NCBI RefSeq assembly: GCF_900100695.1
Contig: NZ_FNCF01000004.1
Coordinates: 124,001-188,000, forward strand
Direction: 5' to 3'
Length of the DNA: 64,000 bases
Origin: Klenkia brasiliensis
GTDB taxonomy: Bacteria > Actinomycetota > Actinomycetes > Mycobacteriales > Geodermatophilaceae
Shown here: positions 44,864 to 56,658 of the stretch, in pieces
Position numbering within the stretch: position 1 is the first letter of the stretch
How the letters are laid out: the number at the start of each line of letters is the position of its first letter
Program-made: the position numbers and the translations under genes
The notes under the pieces: model-generated
What the model was told of the DNA's origin: nothing
Databases searched by the model: none
Seen by the model: the letters and a program-made list of their open reading frames with translations, nothing else

Positions 44864-45615
44864 GCGACCCCGGCACCCTCACCCACGACGGCGCGCCGCT
44901 GTTCCTGGTCGACGAGCTGCCCGCGGGCGGCACGGTGCTGGTGACCGGGCACGAGGCCCGGCACGCCGTCGACGTGCTGCGGATGACGGCGGGGGAGCGG
45001 GTCCGGGTCGCCGACGGCGAGGGCACCCTGGTCGAGGGCGTGGTCGCCGCGGCCGGTCCCGAGGGGCTGCAGGTCGAGGTGCTCGCCCGGCACGAGGTGC
45101 CCCCGCCCACCCCCGAGCTGGTGCTCGTGCAGGCCCTGCCCAAGGGCGACCGCGGCCCGCTGGCCGTGGAGCTGGCCACCGAGCTCGGCGTGGACCGGGT
45201 GGTGCCCTGGACGGCGTCCCGGTGCGTGACGAAGTGGCGCGACGACCGGGTGGACAAGGGCCTGGCCAAGTGGCGCTCGGCCGCCCGCGCGGCGAGCAAG
45301 CAGGCCCGCCGTCCGCGGCTGCCCGAGGTCACCGAGCCGATGAGCACCCGGGCGGTCTGCGGCCTGCTCGCCGACGTGGACCTGGCGCTGGTGCTGCACG
45401 AGCAGGCCCGCCGTCCCTTCTCCGCGGTGCAGGTCGGCGGCGCCGGCTCGATCGCCGTCGTCGTCGGGCCCGAGGGCGGCATCACCGACGGCGAGGCCGT
45501 CGCCTTCCGCGCCGCCGGCGCCGAGGTCGTGCGGCTGGGCGAGGAGGTGCTGCGGACGTCGACCGCCGGTGCCGCGGTCCTCGCCGCGATCTGCGCCCGC
45601 ACCCGCTGGGCGTGA
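44860..45615 (+). CDS. rsmE: 16S rRNA m3U1498 methyltransferase
   Basis: SPOUT-class methyltransferase of 251 residues. The N-terminal PUA-like domain has [12 protein letters not shown]; the C-terminal knot has [13 protein letters not shown] and [19 protein letters not shown], the RsmE signature. It binds S-adenosylmethionine at the knot. ATG overlaps the dnaJ stop. Confidence 0.94.
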   Translation: MSDPGTLTHDGAPLFLVDELPAGGTVLVTGHEARHAVDVLRMTAGERVRVADGEGTLVEGVVAAAGPEGLQVEVLARHEVPPPTPELVLVQALPKGDRGPLAVELATELGVDRVVPWTASRCVTKWRDDRVDKGLAKWRSAARAASKQARRPRLPEVTEPMSTRAVCGLLADVDLALVLHEQARRPFSAVQVGGAGSIAVVVGPEGGITDGEAVAFRAAGAEVVRLGEEVLRTSTAGAAVLAAICARTRWA

Positions 45616-45628
45616 GAGGGTCGGCGCC

Positions 45629-45988
45629 GTGACCGACTGCCTGTTCTGCCGGATGGTCGCCGGGGAGATCCCCGCCGACGTCGTGCACGAGACCGAGCGC
45701 ACCCTGGCCTTCCGGGACATCAACCCGCAGGCGCCCACCCACGTGCTGGTCATCCCCAAGGACCACCACGCCACCGCGGGTCTGCTGGTCGGCGCGGAGC
45801 CGCAGCTGCTGGCCGAGGTGGTGGCCGCGGCGCACGCCGTCGCCGTGCAGGAGGGGCTGGCCACCGCCGAGGCGCCCGAGCCCGGCTACCGGCTGGTCTT
45901 CAACTCCGGTCCGCAGGCCGGGCAGACGGTGCACCACGTGCACGGCCACGTCCTCGGCGGCCGCGACCTGACCTGGCCGCCCGGGTGA
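45629..45988 (+). CDS. HIT domain nucleotide hydrolase
   Basis: 119 residues of the HINT branch. The catalytic motif is HHVHGHVLGG, with the three His of the HIT triad. The N-terminal CLFCRMVAGEIPADVV is the usual zinc-free HINT start. HINT proteins hydrolyse aminoacyl- or phosphoramidate nucleotides. GTG 45629. The stop overlaps the next gene by 4 nt. Confidence 0.92.
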   Translation: MTDCLFCRMVAGEIPADVVHETERTLAFRDINPQAPTHVLVIPKDHHATAGLLVGAEPQLLAEVVAAAHAVAVQEGLATAEAPEPGYRLVFNSGPQAGQTVHHVHGHVLGGRDLTWPPG

Positions 45989-46791
45989 CCGTCCGGCTGG
46001 AGCGGGACGGCGACGTCGCCGTCCTCGTGCTGGACAACCCGCCGGTCAACCTCTTCGACGCCGCGGTGCTCGACGCCCTGGAGGCCCGCGTCGACGAGCT
46101 CGCCGACCTGACCGCGCCCGGGCGCCCGGACCGCCCGCGCGCGGTGCTGGTCCGCGCCGAGGGCCGGGTGGTCTCCGCCGGGGTCGACGTGTCGTTGTTC
46201 GCCGCGATCGCCGAGGGGCCCGACGCCGAGGCCGCCGGCGGCGCGCTGTGGGCCCGGCTGCTGCGCACCGTGCAGACCCTGGAGGACCTGCCAGTGCCCA
46301 CGGTGTTCGCCGCGCACGCGCTCACCCTCACCGCCGCCTTCGAGCTGGCGCTGGCCTGCGACCTGCTGGTGGCGGCCGAGGGGGCCTCCTTCGGCCTGGT
46401 GGAGCTCGTCGTCGGGCTGACGCCGTCGATGGGCGGGCCGCAGCGGCTGGCCGAGCGCGCCGGCGCCGCCCGTGCCAAGGAGCTGGTGTTCACCGGCGAG
46501 CGGTACTCCGCCGCCAGCCTGCACAGCTGGGGCGTGGTGAACCGCGTGCTGCCCGACGAGGGCTTCGCCGACGCCGCCCTCGCCCTGGCCCGGCAGGTCG
46601 CCGCCGGCCCGACCGTGGCCCACGCGGCCACCAAGACGCTGGTCGCCACCGCCTCCCGGCAGGGCGTGCGGGCCGCCGACGACGCGGTCCCCGCGGTGTC
46701 CGGCGCGCTGTTCGGCACCGAGGACCTGCACGGCGCGGTCGCCTCGTTCCTGGCCGAGGGGCCGGGGAAGGCCACCCACCGGGGTCGGTGA
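45985..46791 (+). CDS. Enoyl-CoA hydratase/isomerase family protein (second)
   Basis: 268 residues with a crotonase fold. DNPPVNLFDAAVLDAL opens the domain; AHALTLTAAFELALACDLLV and FGLVELVVGLTPSMGG stand where the oxyanion hole and catalytic residues sit. The first oxyanion-hole loop (VVSAGVDVSLF) is typical, but the second lacks the usual GGG, so substrate choice is open. GTG overlaps the HIT gene stop. It differs clearly from the copy at 35740. Confidence 0.85.
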   Translation: MTVRLERDGDVAVLVLDNPPVNLFDAAVLDALEARVDELADLTAPGRPDRPRAVLVRAEGRVVSAGVDVSLFAAIAEGPDAEAAGGALWARLLRTVQTLEDLPVPTVFAAHALTLTAAFELALACDLLVAAEGASFGLVELVVGLTPSMGGPQRLAERAGAARAKELVFTGERYSAASLHSWGVVNRVLPDEGFADAALALARQVAAGPTVAHAATKTLVATASRQGVRAADDAVPAVSGALFGTEDLHGAVASFLAEGPGKATHRGR

Positions 46792-46827
46792 GCCGGGAAT
46801 GCGCACGCCGGGTCCACGCGCTCGGCG

Positions 46828-46833
46828 TAGGCT
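46828..46833 (+). promoter_or_regulatory. Predicted -10 box for the phoH-ybeY operon
   Basis: TAGGCT fits TANNNT and gives a leader of about 40 nt before the TTG at 46879. Confidence 0.45.
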
Positions 46834-46878
46834 CGGTGGGGTCCCACCCCCGTCGCAGGAAGGCAGGGTCGAGCGTTC

Positions 46879-47928
<1,050 letters not shown>

Positions 47929-47931
47929 CCC

Positions 47932-48423
47932 GTGGCCGTCGAGGTCGCCAACGAGTCCGGCATCGCCGTCGACGAGACGTCGCTGACCGGCGTCTGCCGC
48001 TTCGTGCTCGGCGAGATGGGCGTCAGCCCGCTGGCCGAGCTGTCGGTGCTGTGCGTCGACGTCGACCACATGGCGAGCCTGCACGAGCGGTGGATGGGCG
48101 AGAAGGGCCCCACCGACGTGCTGGCCTTCCCCATGGACGAGCTGGACACCGGCCGGCCCGACGACCCCGACCCGGGCCCCGAGCTGCTCGGCGACGTCGT
48201 GCTGTGCCCGGCCGTCGCCATCCGCCAGGCCCGCGCCGCCGGCCACACCATGGACGACGAGCTGCTGCTGCTGGCCACGCACGGCGTGCTGCACATCCTC
48301 GGCTACGACCACATGGAGCCCGACGAGGAGAAGGAGATGTTCGGCCTGCAGTCCGACCTCCTGAAGAAGTTCGCCTCCGTGCCGCGCGACCAGGTCACCG
48401 GCGAGGAGACCGCGCCGCGATGA
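47932..48423 (+). CDS. ybeY: Endoribonuclease YbeY, 16S rRNA 3'-end maturation
   Basis: Zinc metalloprotein of 163 residues. The zinc site is the three His of [11 protein letters not shown] (117-127). [13 protein letters not shown] is a conserved substrate segment. GTG 47932, 3 nt after phoH. Its stop overlaps the next gene by 4 nt. Confidence 0.95.
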   Translation: MAVEVANESGIAVDETSLTGVCRFVLGEMGVSPLAELSVLCVDVDHMASLHERWMGEKGPTDVLAFPMDELDTGRPDDPDPGPELLGDVVLCPAVAIRQARAAGHTMDDELLLLATHGVLHILGYDHMEPDEEKEMFGLQSDLLKKFASVPRDQVTGEETAPR

Positions 48424-49838
48424 GCCCCACCGCGATCACCCTGCTGGTGATCGCCGTCCTGCTCGTCCCCCTGGCCGGTGTCTTCGCCGCCGTCGACGCG
48501 GCCCTGCAGGGGATCTCGCGCGCCCGCGTGGAGACCATGCGGCGCGACGGCGTCCGGCGGGCCGGCGCGCTGCTGGCCGTGGTCGAGGACCGGGCCCGGC
48601 ACGTGTCGCTGCTGCTCCTGCTGCGCATCGTCTGCGAGACGACCGCGGCGGTGCTGATCGCCGTCATCCTGTTCGTCCAGTTCGACGGCGTGGCGGCCGG
48701 CGTGGTCACCGCCGCCGCGGTCATGACGGTGGTCAGCTACGTGCTCGTCGGCGTCGGCCCCCGCACGCTGGGCCGCCAGCACGCCTACTCCATCGCGCTG
48801 GCCGCGGCGGGCCCGACCCGGTTGCTGGGCCGGCTGCTCGGGCCGGTGTCCACGCTGCTGATCCTGCTGGGCAACGCCATCACCCCCGGCCGCGGCTTCC
48901 GCGACGGCCCGTTCTCCACCGAGGTCGAGCTGCGCGAGCTGGTCGACATCGCCGAGGAGCGCGGGGTGGTGGAGTCCGGCGAGCGCAACATGATCCAGTC
49001 GGTGTTCTCCCTCGGCGACACGATCGCGCGCGAGGTCATGGTGCCCCGCCCCGACGTGGTCTTCGTGGAGGGCTCGAAGAACCTCCGGCAGGCCCTGGCG
49101 CTGGCGCTGCGCAGCGGGTTCAGCCGCATCCCGGTCATCGGGGAGAACGTCGACGACATCGTCGGCGTGGTCTACCTCAAGGACCTTGTCCGCCGCACGC
49201 AGGGCGACCAGGACACCAGCCGGATCCGGGTCGAGGAGATCATGCGCCCGGCCTCCTTCGTCCCGGAGTCCAAGCCGGTGGACGTGCTGCTGCGCGACAT
49301 GCAGGCCCGCCGCATCCACATGGCCGTCGTGGTCGACGAGTACGGCGGCTTCGCCGGCCTGCTGACCATCGAGGACATCCTCGAGGAGATCGTCGGGGAG
49401 ATCGACGACGAGCACGACGCGGTGCACCGGCCCCCGGTCGAGGAGCTGCCCGACGGGTCCTACCGGGTCACCGCCCGGCTGCCGGTCGAGGACCTCGCCG
49501 ACCTGTTCCGGGTCGAGCTGCCCGAGGACGACGACGTCGAGACCGTCGGCGGTCTGCTCGCCCGCGCCATCGGCCGGGTGCCCATCGAGGGCTCGGAGAC
49601 CGTGGTCGGCGAGCTGCACCTGCTCGCCGAGTCCACCGGCGGTCGGCGCAACCAGATCGACACGATGCTCGTCCGCCGGGTCGAGGAGGAGCCCGAGACC
49701 GCCGAGGGCGAGCCGGAGGAGACCGACGAGCCCGAGGACGACGAGCGGGCCGAGCGGCGCCGGCGCAAGCGGGAGAAGAAGGAGGCCGCCGCCCTCGCCG
49801 CCGAGGGCGCGGACGGGCCTGAGAAGGTGGCCCCGTGA
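48420..49838 (+). CDS. CNNM/CorC family membrane protein with CBS domains (hemolysin-like)
   Basis: 472 residues. DUF21/CNNM membrane domain with four spans (about 1-150), then two CBS domains (about 205-325; [15 protein letters not shown] and [12 protein letters not shown]), then the CorC/HlyC domain (about 345-425; [18 protein letters not shown]). A charged tail of about 45 residues ([17 protein letters not shown] and a Lys/Arg block) follows and is disordered. The family moves Mg/Co or other divalent ions. ATG overlaps ybeY. Corresponds to Rv2366c. Confidence 0.92.
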   Translation: MSPTAITLLVIAVLLVPLAGVFAAVDAALQGISRARVETMRRDGVRRAGALLAVVEDRARHVSLLLLLRIVCETTAAVLIAVILFVQFDGVAAGVVTAAAVMTVVSYVLVGVGPRTLGRQHAYSIALAAAGPTRLLGRLLGPVSTLLILLGNAITPGRGFRDGPFSTEVELRELVDIAEERGVVESGERNMIQSVFSLGDTIAREVMVPRPDVVFVEGSKNLRQALALALRSGFSRIPVIGENVDDIVGVVYLKDLVRRTQGDQDTSRIRVEEIMRPASFVPESKPVDVLLRDMQARRIHMAVVVDEYGGFAGLLTIEDILEEIVGEIDDEHDAVHRPPVEELPDGSYRVTARLPVEDLADLFRVELPEDDDVETVGGLLARAIGRVPIEGSETVVGELHLLAESTGGRRNQIDTMLVRRVEEEPETAEGEPEETDEPEDDERAERRRRKREKKEAAALAAEGADGPEKVAP

Positions 49839-50167
49839 CCCAGCTCGACACCGAGGACGCCAAGCTCGTGACCCTCGCCCGCTCCGCCCGCGGCCGCACC
49901 GGCGCGCCGGAGGGGGCCGCCGTCCGCGACACCGACGGCCGCACCTACCTCGCGGCCACCGTCGCGCTGCCGTCGCTGCAGCTGTCGGCCCTGCAGGCCG
50001 CCGTCGCCGCCGCGGTGTCCTCGGGGGTCGAGGGCCTGGAGGCCGCCGCCGTGGTGTCGGCCGCGGGCGCGGTGGAGGAGGCCGGGCTGGCCGCCGTCCA
50101 CGACCTCGCCCCGGGTGCCCCGGTGTACCTGGCCGGACCCGACGGCACCCTGGTCACCACCGCCTGA
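49835..50167 (+). CDS. Cytidine deaminase-fold protein without the zinc ligands
   Basis: 110 residues with the length and layout of the first part of a cytidine deaminase ([21 protein letters not shown]). The catalytic HxE is replaced by AL-Q-A-A in [11 protein letters not shown], and the PCxxC zinc motif is absent. It is therefore not an active deaminase. It sits between CorC and era, like Rv2365c. It may be a degenerated subunit kept for its fold. GTG overlaps the CorC stop. Confidence 0.75.
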   Translation: MTQLDTEDAKLVTLARSARGRTGAPEGAAVRDTDGRTYLAATVALPSLQLSALQAAVAAAVSSGVEGLEAAAVVSAAGAVEEAGLAAVHDLAPGAPVYLAGPDGTLVTTA

Positions 50168-50170
50168 CGC

Positions 50171-50767
50171 CTACTCCAGCGGGCGGTCCAGCGCCTCGGC
50201 GAAGGCCTGCGGGTCGCGCACCCAGACGGAGAAGGCCCGGTCGCGCTCGCCGTCGGCGGCGAGGTGCCGGACGACGACCCGCCGGCGCCCCGGCCACCAG
50301 CCGCCGCGCCGCTTGGCCCGTGGCCAGTCCGCCGGCGCGGGGGCGCGGACGACGTCCTCGACCAGCACCAGCGGCACCACGCCGAACGACGAGGTCTGCC
50401 GCACCCCGGCGATGTCGGTGGAGACCGCGAAGTCCGAGACGGTGAGCCGGCTGGTCGCCAGCACCAGCACCAGCAGCCCGAGGACGATGGCCAGCGGCGT
50501 CTCCGACCGGGCGGCGGCCCACCCGCTGATCAGGCCCAGCGCCACCAGCCACACGACGACCGCGGCGACCGTGGCGGCCGCGACGCCGGGGGACACCAGC
50601 AGGTACTGCCAGTACCGCAGCGGCGCGGGGGTGACGGTGACCGACCGCTTCGGGCCGCGCCGGGCGAAGAACCCGTAGCTGGTGACCTGGCTGACGTGCC
50701 GTTCCCGGTCGCGGGCGGCGCGCACCGCGGGCGGCTCGTCGTTCGGGCGTCGCGTGCGTCGGGCCAT
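50171..50767 (-). CDS. PH-like membrane protein (DUF3093-type), two spans
   Basis: 198 residues on the minus strand. Two close membrane spans (about 55-110: LLVSPGVAAATVAAVVVW and ETPLAIVLGLLVLVLATS) follow an Arg-rich N-terminus. The C-terminal part is a small beta-rich domain (FAVSTDIAGVRQTSSFGVVPLV) like bacterial PH/DUF3093 domains. Role unknown. ATG 50767 and stop TAG. Convergent with the deaminase-fold gene (3 bp) and divergent from era. Confidence 0.7.
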   Translation of the reverse strand: MARRTRRPNDEPPAVRAARDRERHVSQVTSYGFFARRGPKRSVTVTPAPLRYWQYLLVSPGVAAATVAAVVVWLVALGLISGWAAARSETPLAIVLGLLVLVLATSRLTVSDFAVSTDIAGVRQTSSFGVVPLVLVEDVVRAPAPADWPRAKRRGGWWPGRRRVVVRHLAADGERDRAFSVWVRDPQAFAEALDRPLE

Positions 50768-50816
50768 GGCTCCATCCTCGCAAGCGTTGTCGGACCCCGG
50801 TGGGAGACTGGTCGGC

Positions 50817-51731
50817 GTGAGCAACCCGGAGGTGCCGTACCGCAGCGGCTTCGTCGCGCTGGTCGGTCGCCCCAACGCCGGCAAGACCACGCTGACCAAC
50901 CGTCTCGTCGGCGACAAGGTCGGCATCGTCAGCAACCGGCCGCAGACCACCCGGCACGCCATCCGCGGCGTTGTGCACCGGCCCGAGGGCCAGCTGGTCC
51001 TCGTCGACACCCCCGGCCTGCACAAGCCCAAGAGCCTGCTCGGCCAACGCCTCAACGACGTCGTCCGCGACACCCTCACCGAGGTCGACGTGGTCGTGTT
51101 CTGCATCCCGGCCGACCAGCCCGTCGGCGCCGGTGACGCGTTCATCGCCCGGCAGTTGAAGAACGTCAGCACCCCGGTCGTCCTGGTGGTCACCAAGACC
51201 GACGCGGCGTCGAAGAAGCAGATCACCGAGCAGCTCGTGGCCGCCTCGCAGCTGGTCGAGGCCCGCGAGGTCGTACCGGTGAGCGCCGTGGCCGACGACC
51301 AGGTCGACCTGCTCGCCGACCTGCTGATCGGCATGCTGCCCGAGGGCCCGCCGCTCTACCCCGACGACCAGCTCACCGACGACGACCTGGAGCGGCAGAT
51401 CGCGGAGCTGGTCCGCGAGGCCGCGCTGGAGAAGGTGCGCCAGGAGGTGCCGCACTCCCTGGCCGTCAGCGTCGAGGAGATCGTCCGCAAGCCCGACCCC
51501 CGCGACCCCGACGCGGTGTTCACCGAGCTGCACGTGCTGCTGCACTGCGAGCGGCCCAGCCAGAAGCCGATGCTGCTGGGCAAGGGCGGGGCCACCATCA
51601 AGGCCATCGGCAGCGAGGCACGGGTGGGGCTGGAGCACCTGCTCGGCGGCCGGGTGCACCTGGCGCTGCACGTCACCGTCCTCGGCGAGTGGCAGGACGA
51701 CCCCAAGAAGCTGCAGCGGCTGGGCTACTGA
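50817..51731 (+). CDS. era: GTPase Era
   Basis: Binds the 3' end of 16S rRNA and checks 30S assembly. It has 304 residues. G1 GRPNAGKTT (17-25), switch 2 [19 protein letters not shown]4 TKTDA. The KH domain at the C-terminus has [23 protein letters not shown] 50817, with GAGACT 7 nt upstream as a possible leaderless -10. recO follows at once. Confidence 0.96.
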   Translation: MSNPEVPYRSGFVALVGRPNAGKTTLTNRLVGDKVGIVSNRPQTTRHAIRGVVHRPEGQLVLVDTPGLHKPKSLLGQRLNDVVRDTLTEVDVVVFCIPADQPVGAGDAFIARQLKNVSTPVVLVVTKTDAASKKQITEQLVAASQLVEAREVVPVSAVADDQVDLLADLLIGMLPEGPPLYPDDQLTDDDLERQIAELVREAALEKVRQEVPHSLAVSVEEIVRKPDPRDPDAVFTELHVLLHCERPSQKPMLLGKGGATIKAIGSEARVGLEHLLGGRVHLALHVTVLGEWQDDPKKLQRLGY

Positions 51732-52478
51732 GTGAGCACCACCCCGAAGTCCCTCTACCGCGACGAGGGCGTCGTGCTGCGGGTGCAGAAGCTGGGCGAG
51801 GCCGACCGCATCGTCACCGTGCTCACCCGCCGCACCGGCAAGGTCCGGGCGGTGGCCAAGGGCGTGCGCCGCACGAAGAGCAAGTTCGGCGCCCGGCTCG
51901 AGCCGTTCAGCCACGTCGACCTGCAGCTCTACACCGGGCGCAACCTCGACATCGTCAGCCAGGCCGAGTCGCTGCACTCCTACGGCCCGGCGATCGTGGC
52001 CGACTACCGCGCCTACACGGCCGGCACCGCGGTGCTGGAGACCGCCGACCGGCTCACCGCCGAGGAGAAGGAGCCCTCGCTGCGGATGTTCCTGCTGGTC
52101 ATCGGTGCGCTGCGCAGCCTGGCCGAGCAGGCGCACCCGCCGGGCCTGGTGCTGGACGCCTTCCTGCTGCGCGCCATGTCCGTCGCCGGCTGGGAGCCCG
52201 CGCTCAGCGACTGCGCGCGCTGCGCCGAGCCCGGCCCGCACCGGCACTTCTCCGTGCCGGGCGGCGGCATGGTGTGCCCGGCCTGCCGGCCGACCGGGTC
52301 GGCGATGCCCAGCCCGGTCACCGTCGAGCTGCTGGACGCCCTGCTCACCGGCGACTGGGCCACGGCCGAGGCCAGCCAGGGGATCAACCGACGCGAGGGG
52401 AGCGGGCTCGTGGCCGCGCTGCTGCAGTGGCACCTGGAGCGCGGGCTGCGCTCGCTGAGCCTGGTGGACCGGTCGTGA
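51732..52478 (+). CDS. recO: DNA repair protein RecO
   Basis: 248 residues. An OB fold ([20 protein letters not shown]) comes first, then helices with a zinc-binding set: CARC, and CPAC about 20 residues later (roughly 158-182). RecO loads RecA onto SSB-coated DNA with RecR. GTG 51732 directly after the era stop. Its stop overlaps uppS by 4 nt. Confidence 0.95.
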   Translation: MSTTPKSLYRDEGVVLRVQKLGEADRIVTVLTRRTGKVRAVAKGVRRTKSKFGARLEPFSHVDLQLYTGRNLDIVSQAESLHSYGPAIVADYRAYTAGTAVLETADRLTAEEKEPSLRMFLLVIGALRSLAEQAHPPGLVLDAFLLRAMSVAGWEPALSDCARCAEPGPHRHFSVPGGGMVCPACRPTGSAMPSPVTVELLDALLTGDWATAEASQGINRREGSGLVAALLQWHLERGLRSLSLVDRS

Positions 52479-53239
52479 GGCGGGCCGTCCGCCCCCCGAA
52501 CCCGCACCCCTCCGGCGTCCGGCCGCCGGACATCCCGCGCGACAAGGTGCCCCACCACGTCGCCGTGGTCATGGACGGCAACGGCCGGTGGGCCAAGGAG
52601 CGCGGCCTGCCCCGCACCAAGGGCCACGAGGCGGGGGAGTCCTCGCTGTTCGACTGCGTCGAGGGCGCGATCGAGCTGGGCATCGGCGCGATCAGCGCGT
52701 ACGCGTTCTCCACCGAGAACTGGAAGCGCAGCCCCGAGGAGGTGCGCTTCCTCATGGGGTTCAACCGCGACGTGATCCGCCGCCGCCGCGACGAGATGCA
52801 CGAGCTCGGCGTCCGGGTCCGCTGGGCCGGCCGCCGGCCGAGGCTCTGGGGCTCGGTGATCAAGGAGCTCGAGGTCGCCGAGGAGCTCACCCGTGACAAC
52901 GACGTCCTCACCCTGACCATGTGCGTGAACTACGGCGGCCGGGCGGAGATCGCCGACGCCGCGCGCGCCATCGGCCGGGAGGTCGCCGCCGGCCGGCTGG
53001 ACCCCGACCGGATCAGCGAGAAGACCGTCGCGCGGTTCCTCGACGAGCCCGACATGCCCGATGTCGACCTCTTCCTGCGCAGCTCCGGGGAGAACCGCAC
53101 GTCGAACTTCCTGCTCTGGCAGTCCGCCTACGCCGAGCTGGTCTTCCAGGACGTGCTGTGGCCGGACTTCGACCGACGGCACCTGTGGGCCGCGTGCGAG
53201 GAGTACGCGTCCCGCCAGCGGCGCTTCGGCAAGGCCTGA
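52475..53239 (+). CDS. uppS: Z-prenyl diphosphate synthase (decaprenyl/undecaprenyl type)
   Basis: Makes the polyprenyl phosphate carrier for cell-wall synthesis. It has 254 residues. The catalytic Asp34 is in [28 protein letters not shown] and [20 protein letters not shown] (shown in part) are the other family motifs. Corresponds to Rv2361c. GTG overlaps the recO stop. Confidence 0.95.
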   Translation: MRRAVRPPNPHPSGVRPPDIPRDKVPHHVAVVMDGNGRWAKERGLPRTKGHEAGESSLFDCVEGAIELGIGAISAYAFSTENWKRSPEEVRFLMGFNRDVIRRRRDEMHELGVRVRWAGRRPRLWGSVIKELEVAEELTRDNDVLTLTMCVNYGGRAEIADAARAIGREVAAGRLDPDRISEKTVARFLDEPDMPDVDLFLRSSGENRTSNFLLWQSAYAELVFQDVLWPDFDRRHLWAACEEYASRQRRFGKA

Positions 53240-53251
53240 GTCCCCGGCGCC

Positions 53252-54826
53252 TCAGCCGAAGGAGTCCCGGGTCGCCGTCCACCAGTCGGTGAGCTCGGCC
53301 AGGCCGTCGGCGCCGGTGCCGGCGGAGGTGGCGACGACGAGCAGCTGCTGGGCGCTGGAGCTCCAGAAGAGCACGGCGTCGCCGCGGGTGGTCGTCATGC
53401 AGCCCACCCGGCCGGCGGTCTGCTGGTCGGCGTCGCGCCAGTAGTAGTAGCCGGTGGACGTCGGGCAGGTGTCGCGCGCCTGCAGCGGCGGCAGGTCGCC
53501 CCGGTCCACCAGCCCGAGGAAGGCGGCGTCGGCGTCGTCGGCGTCCGCGTAGGCCGACACCCGCACCGACGTCGGTCCCGGCTGGTCGGCCGCGCACTGG
53601 ACCCGGGCGTCCTCCCCGACGCCGTCCGGCGTCGCGGACGCGCACCCGGTCAGCGCGGCGGGCAGCCGGTCGCGCAGCGCGGCCTCCTCCGCCGAGGTGG
53701 TCGGCGCGGCGGACGTCGTGGGCGCGGTGGTGTCCCCGGCGTCCCCGCCCCCCGACAGCACGACCGCCAGCACGACGGCGGCCGCCACCGCGGCCGCCCC
53801 GGCCGCCGCCCACGGCAGCCAGCGGCGTCGGGTGGCCGGCCCGGGGTGGGTGACCGGCACCGGCGCGGGCCCGCGCCAGCCCGGACCGGGAGCCGGCGGC
53901 GCGGACCAGGACGGCGCGGCCGTGCCCACGGCCTGCGGTGGCGGCGGCGGGGGGCCGGGCGCCGGGCCGTTGTCCCGCTGCGGGGTGACCCCGCCGGTGC
54001 TCAGCGCCGCCCGGGCCGCCGCGGCCAGCGCGCCGGCCGAGGGCCAGCGCTGCGCCGGGTCCTTGGCCAACCCGCGCGCGACCACGTCGTCCAGCCCCGG
54101 CGGCAGGCCCGGCCGGACCGACGACACCCGCGGCGGGACGGCGTTGAGGTGGGCGTACATCATCGCGGCGAGGCCCTCGCCGGTGAACGGCCGCCGGCCG
54201 GCCAGGCACTCGAACAGCACGCAGGCCAGCGCGTAGACGTCGGTGCGGGCGTCCACCGGGCGCTCCGCGAAGCGCTCGGGGGCCATGTAGTCGAACGAGC
54301 CGACCGCCGACCCGGTCTGGGTGAGCGACGCGGTGGCGGAGTCACCCGCCGACCACGCGATGCCGAAGTCGACCAGGTAGACGAACTCGTCCCCGGGCTC
54401 GCCGGTGACCAGCACGTTGGAGGGCTTCACGTCGCGGTGCACCAGGCCCTCGGCGTGCGCGGCGTCCAGCGCCCGCGCGACCTGGGCCACGACGGCGACC
54501 GCCCGGGCCGGCTCGAGGGCTCCCTCGCGGTGCAGCAGGTCGCCGAGGTCGACGCCCTGCACCAGCCGCATGTCCAGGAACAGCCGGCCGTCGACCTCGC
54601 CGTAGCGGTGGATGGGGATGACGTGCGGCTCGGAGAGCCGGGCGACCGCGTGCGCCTCGCGGCGGAACCGCTCCCGGTAGCCGGCGTCCCCGGCCAGGCC
54701 GGCGGAGAGCACCTTGAGCGCGACGGTCCGGCGGTGCTCGGTGTCGTGGGCCCGGTAGACCTCGCCCATGCCGCCGCGACCGATGAGCTCCTCGATGCGG
54801 TAGGCCCCGAACCGACCGGGCTCCAC
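53252..54826 (-). CDS. Membrane Ser/Thr protein kinase (tandem copy 1)
   Basis: 524 residues. Kinase domain (about 6-265): [39 protein letters not shown], and YMAPERF. A Pro/Gly-rich linker follows, one membrane span (about 338-360), then an outside domain of about 150 residues with Cys pairs, not PASTA repeats. Ligand unknown. GTG 54826 is used; GGGAGG is 7-12 nt upstream, and a -10 box TACGAT (complement of 54876-54881) stands about 50 nt before it. The kinase domain is strikingly like the next gene. Confidence 0.92.
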   Translation of the reverse strand: MEPGRFGAYRIEELIGRGGMGEVYRAHDTEHRRTVALKVLSAGLAGDAGYRERFRREAHAVARLSEPHVIPIHRYGEVDGRLFLDMRLVQGVDLGDLLHREGALEPARAVAVVAQVARALDAAHAEGLVHRDVKPSNVLVTGEPGDEFVYLVDFGIAWSAGDSATASLTQTGSAVGSFDYMAPERFAERPVDARTDVYALACVLFECLAGRRPFTGEGLAAMMYAHLNAVPPRVSSVRPGLPPGLDDVVARGLAKDPAQRWPSAGALAAAARAALSTGGVTPQRDNGPAPGPPPPPPQAVGTAAPSWSAPPAPGPGWRGPAPVPVTHPGPATRRRWLPWAAAGAAAVAAAVVLAVVLSGGGDAGDTTAPTTSAAPTTSAEEAALRDRLPAALTGCASATPDGVGEDARVQCAADQPGPTSVRVSAYADADDADAAFLGLVDRGDLPPLQARDTCPTSTGYYYWRDADQQTAGRVGCMTTTRGDAVLFWSSSAQQLLVVATSAGTGADGLAELTDWWTATRDSFG

Positions 54827-54875
54827 GGGCCTCCCTCGGGCGTGCGCGGCGGGGCCTGCCCCCGTCGTGGCGTCG

Positions 54876-54881
54876 ATCGTA
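54876..54881 (-). promoter_or_regulatory. Predicted -10 box for kinase copy 1
   Basis: TACGAT on the minus strand fits TANNNT. It gives a leader of about 43 nt with GGGAGG. Confidence 0.5.
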
Positions 54882-54896
54882 GGGGGCCGTGCGGAC

Positions 54897-56576
54897 TCAG
54901 CCGGCCTGGAAGTCGCTCCGGTCGGCGTCGTTCCACCACTCGAACAGCTCGGCCAGCCGGGTCTCCCCGTCGCTGATGAACACGAACCCCTCGGCGAGGG
55001 CGTCCTCCTGGGTCCAGGCCACCACGCCGTCGCCGTCGGCGTTGACGAAGCAGGCCACCGACCCGGCTCGGCCGCCGTCCTGGCCCGCGTAGTCGATCCA
55101 GCCGCGGGCGGTCGCGCAGTCGGCCAGCGAGGACATCTCGGCCAGGCCCTGCCGGTCGACGTCGCCGCTGAAGGCGTCGCGCAGCGTGCCGGTGTCGGGG
55201 TAGCCGTAGAAGTTGCCCGACCGCGGGACCGGCCCCGAGAGCGCCGCGGAGCAGCGCACCGCGGCGTCGGCGCCGTCCCCGGGCAGGTCGTTGTCCTCGC
55301 AGTCGGCGGGGTCGAAGTCACCGGGCAGCCGGGTGAGCAGGGCGTCGTTGCCGCCGGTGGGCTCGGTGGGCTCGGTCGTCCCCGGCGTGCTCGTGGTGCT
55401 CGACGCCGTCGTCGTCGCCTCCGCGGTCGTGGTGGCAGCCGTGGTCGTGGCGACGGCGTCGCTGCCACCGCCGCCGCGGGTGGCGACGACGGCGACCACC
55501 ACCAGGACGGCGACGACGACAGTGGCGACCAGGGCGACGACCAGGGCGGGGGAGGTGCGCGACGGCGCAGCCGGTGGCGGGGGCGCACCCCACCCGGGAC
55601 CGGTGCCGCCACCGGTCCAGGCCGGCGGCGGGCCCGACCAGCCCCCGCCGCCGGAGGGGTCGGTGAACCCGACGGTCTGCGGGACGGGCCGCTGCACCGG
55701 GTTCGGCGGCAGCTGCGGCACCACGACCTCGGTGCGCGCCGGCCCGGCCCGCAGCGCGGCGCGGGCCTGCGCGGCCAGTTGGCCGGCGCTGCCCGGCCGG
55801 CCGGCGGGGTCCTTGGCCATGCCCCGGGCGACCACCGCGTCCAGGCCCGCGGGCAGCCCCGGCACCAGCGCGGACGGGCGGTCGACCTCGGTGTTGACGT
55901 GGGCGAACATCTGCGCGGCCAGCCCCTCGCGCGGGAAGGGCCGCCGGCCGGTGAGGCACTCGAAGAGCACGCAGGCCAGGGCGTAGACGTCGACCCGGCG
56001 GTCGACCGGCTGCTCCAGGAACCGCTCGGGCGCCATGTAGTCGAAGGAGCCCAGCGCGGCGCCGGTCATGGTGAGCGAGGGGCCCTGGGAGTCGCTGGTG
56101 GAGCGGGCGATGCCGAAGTCGACCAGGTAGGCGAACTCGGCGTCCCCGCTGCCGGTGAGCAGCACGTTGGAGGGCTTGACGTCGCGGTGCACCAGGCCGT
56201 CGGCGTGCGCGGCGTCCAGCGCCTGCGCGACCTGGCTGATCACCGACACCGCCCGCTCCGGGGTCATCCGGCCCTCGCGGTGCAGCACGGTGGCCACGTC
56301 GTCGCCCTGCACCAGCCGCATGTCCAGGAACAGCCGGCCGTCGATCTCGCCGTAGCGGTGGATCGGCACCACGTGCGGCTCGTTGAGCCGGGCCGCGGCG
56401 TGCGCCTCGCGGCGGAAGCGCTCCCGGTAGCCGCGGTCGGCGGCCAGGTGCTCGGAGAGGACCTTGAGGGCGACGGTGCGCTCGTGCTCGGTGTCCCAGG
56501 CGCGGTAGACCTCGCCCATGCCGCCGCGGCCGATCAGCGACTCGATGCGGTAGCTGCCGAACTGCCCGGACTCCAC
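54897..56576 (-). CDS. Membrane Ser/Thr protein kinase (tandem copy 2)
   Basis: 559 residues. Kinase domain with [33 protein letters not shown] and YMAPERF. A proline-rich linker, one membrane span (about 343-364) and a Thr-rich stalk ([14 protein letters not shown]) follow, then an outside domain with Cys residues ([16 protein letters not shown]). GTG 56576 is chosen by analogy with copy 1 ([12 protein letters not shown] against [12 protein letters not shown]); GTG 56615 would add 13 residues. The two copies face the same way with 70 bp between. Confidence 0.92.
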   Translation of the reverse strand: MESGQFGSYRIESLIGRGGMGEVYRAWDTEHERTVALKVLSEHLAADRGYRERFRREAHAAARLNEPHVVPIHRYGEIDGRLFLDMRLVQGDDVATVLHREGRMTPERAVSVISQVAQALDAAHADGLVHRDVKPSNVLLTGSGDAEFAYLVDFGIARSTSDSQGPSLTMTGAALGSFDYMAPERFLEQPVDRRVDVYALACVLFECLTGRRPFPREGLAAQMFAHVNTEVDRPSALVPGLPAGLDAVVARGMAKDPAGRPGSAGQLAAQARAALRAGPARTEVVVPQLPPNPVQRPVPQTVGFTDPSGGGGWSGPPPAWTGGGTGPGWGAPPPPAAPSRTSPALVVALVATVVVAVLVVVAVVATRGGGGSDAVATTTAATTTAEATTTASSTTSTPGTTEPTEPTGGNDALLTRLPGDFDPADCEDNDLPGDGADAAVRCSAALSGPVPRSGNFYGYPDTGTLRDAFSGDVDRQGLAEMSSLADCATARGWIDYAGQDGGRAGSVACFVNADGDGVVAWTQEDALAEGFVFISDGETRLAELFEWWNDADRSDFQAG

Positions 56577-56624
56577 CGCCCGCCCCCTCCGTCTCCGTGG
56601 GGCCCGCGCGACCACCGGGCAGCG

Positions 56625-56630
56625 AGTCTA
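56625..56630 (-). promoter_or_regulatory. Predicted -10 box for kinase copy 2
   Basis: TAGACT on the minus strand fits TANNNT; transcription would begin about 42 nt before GTG 56576. Confidence 0.5.
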
Positions 56631-56658
56631 GGGAGGCCCGCAGCCCCCGACCAGGACC

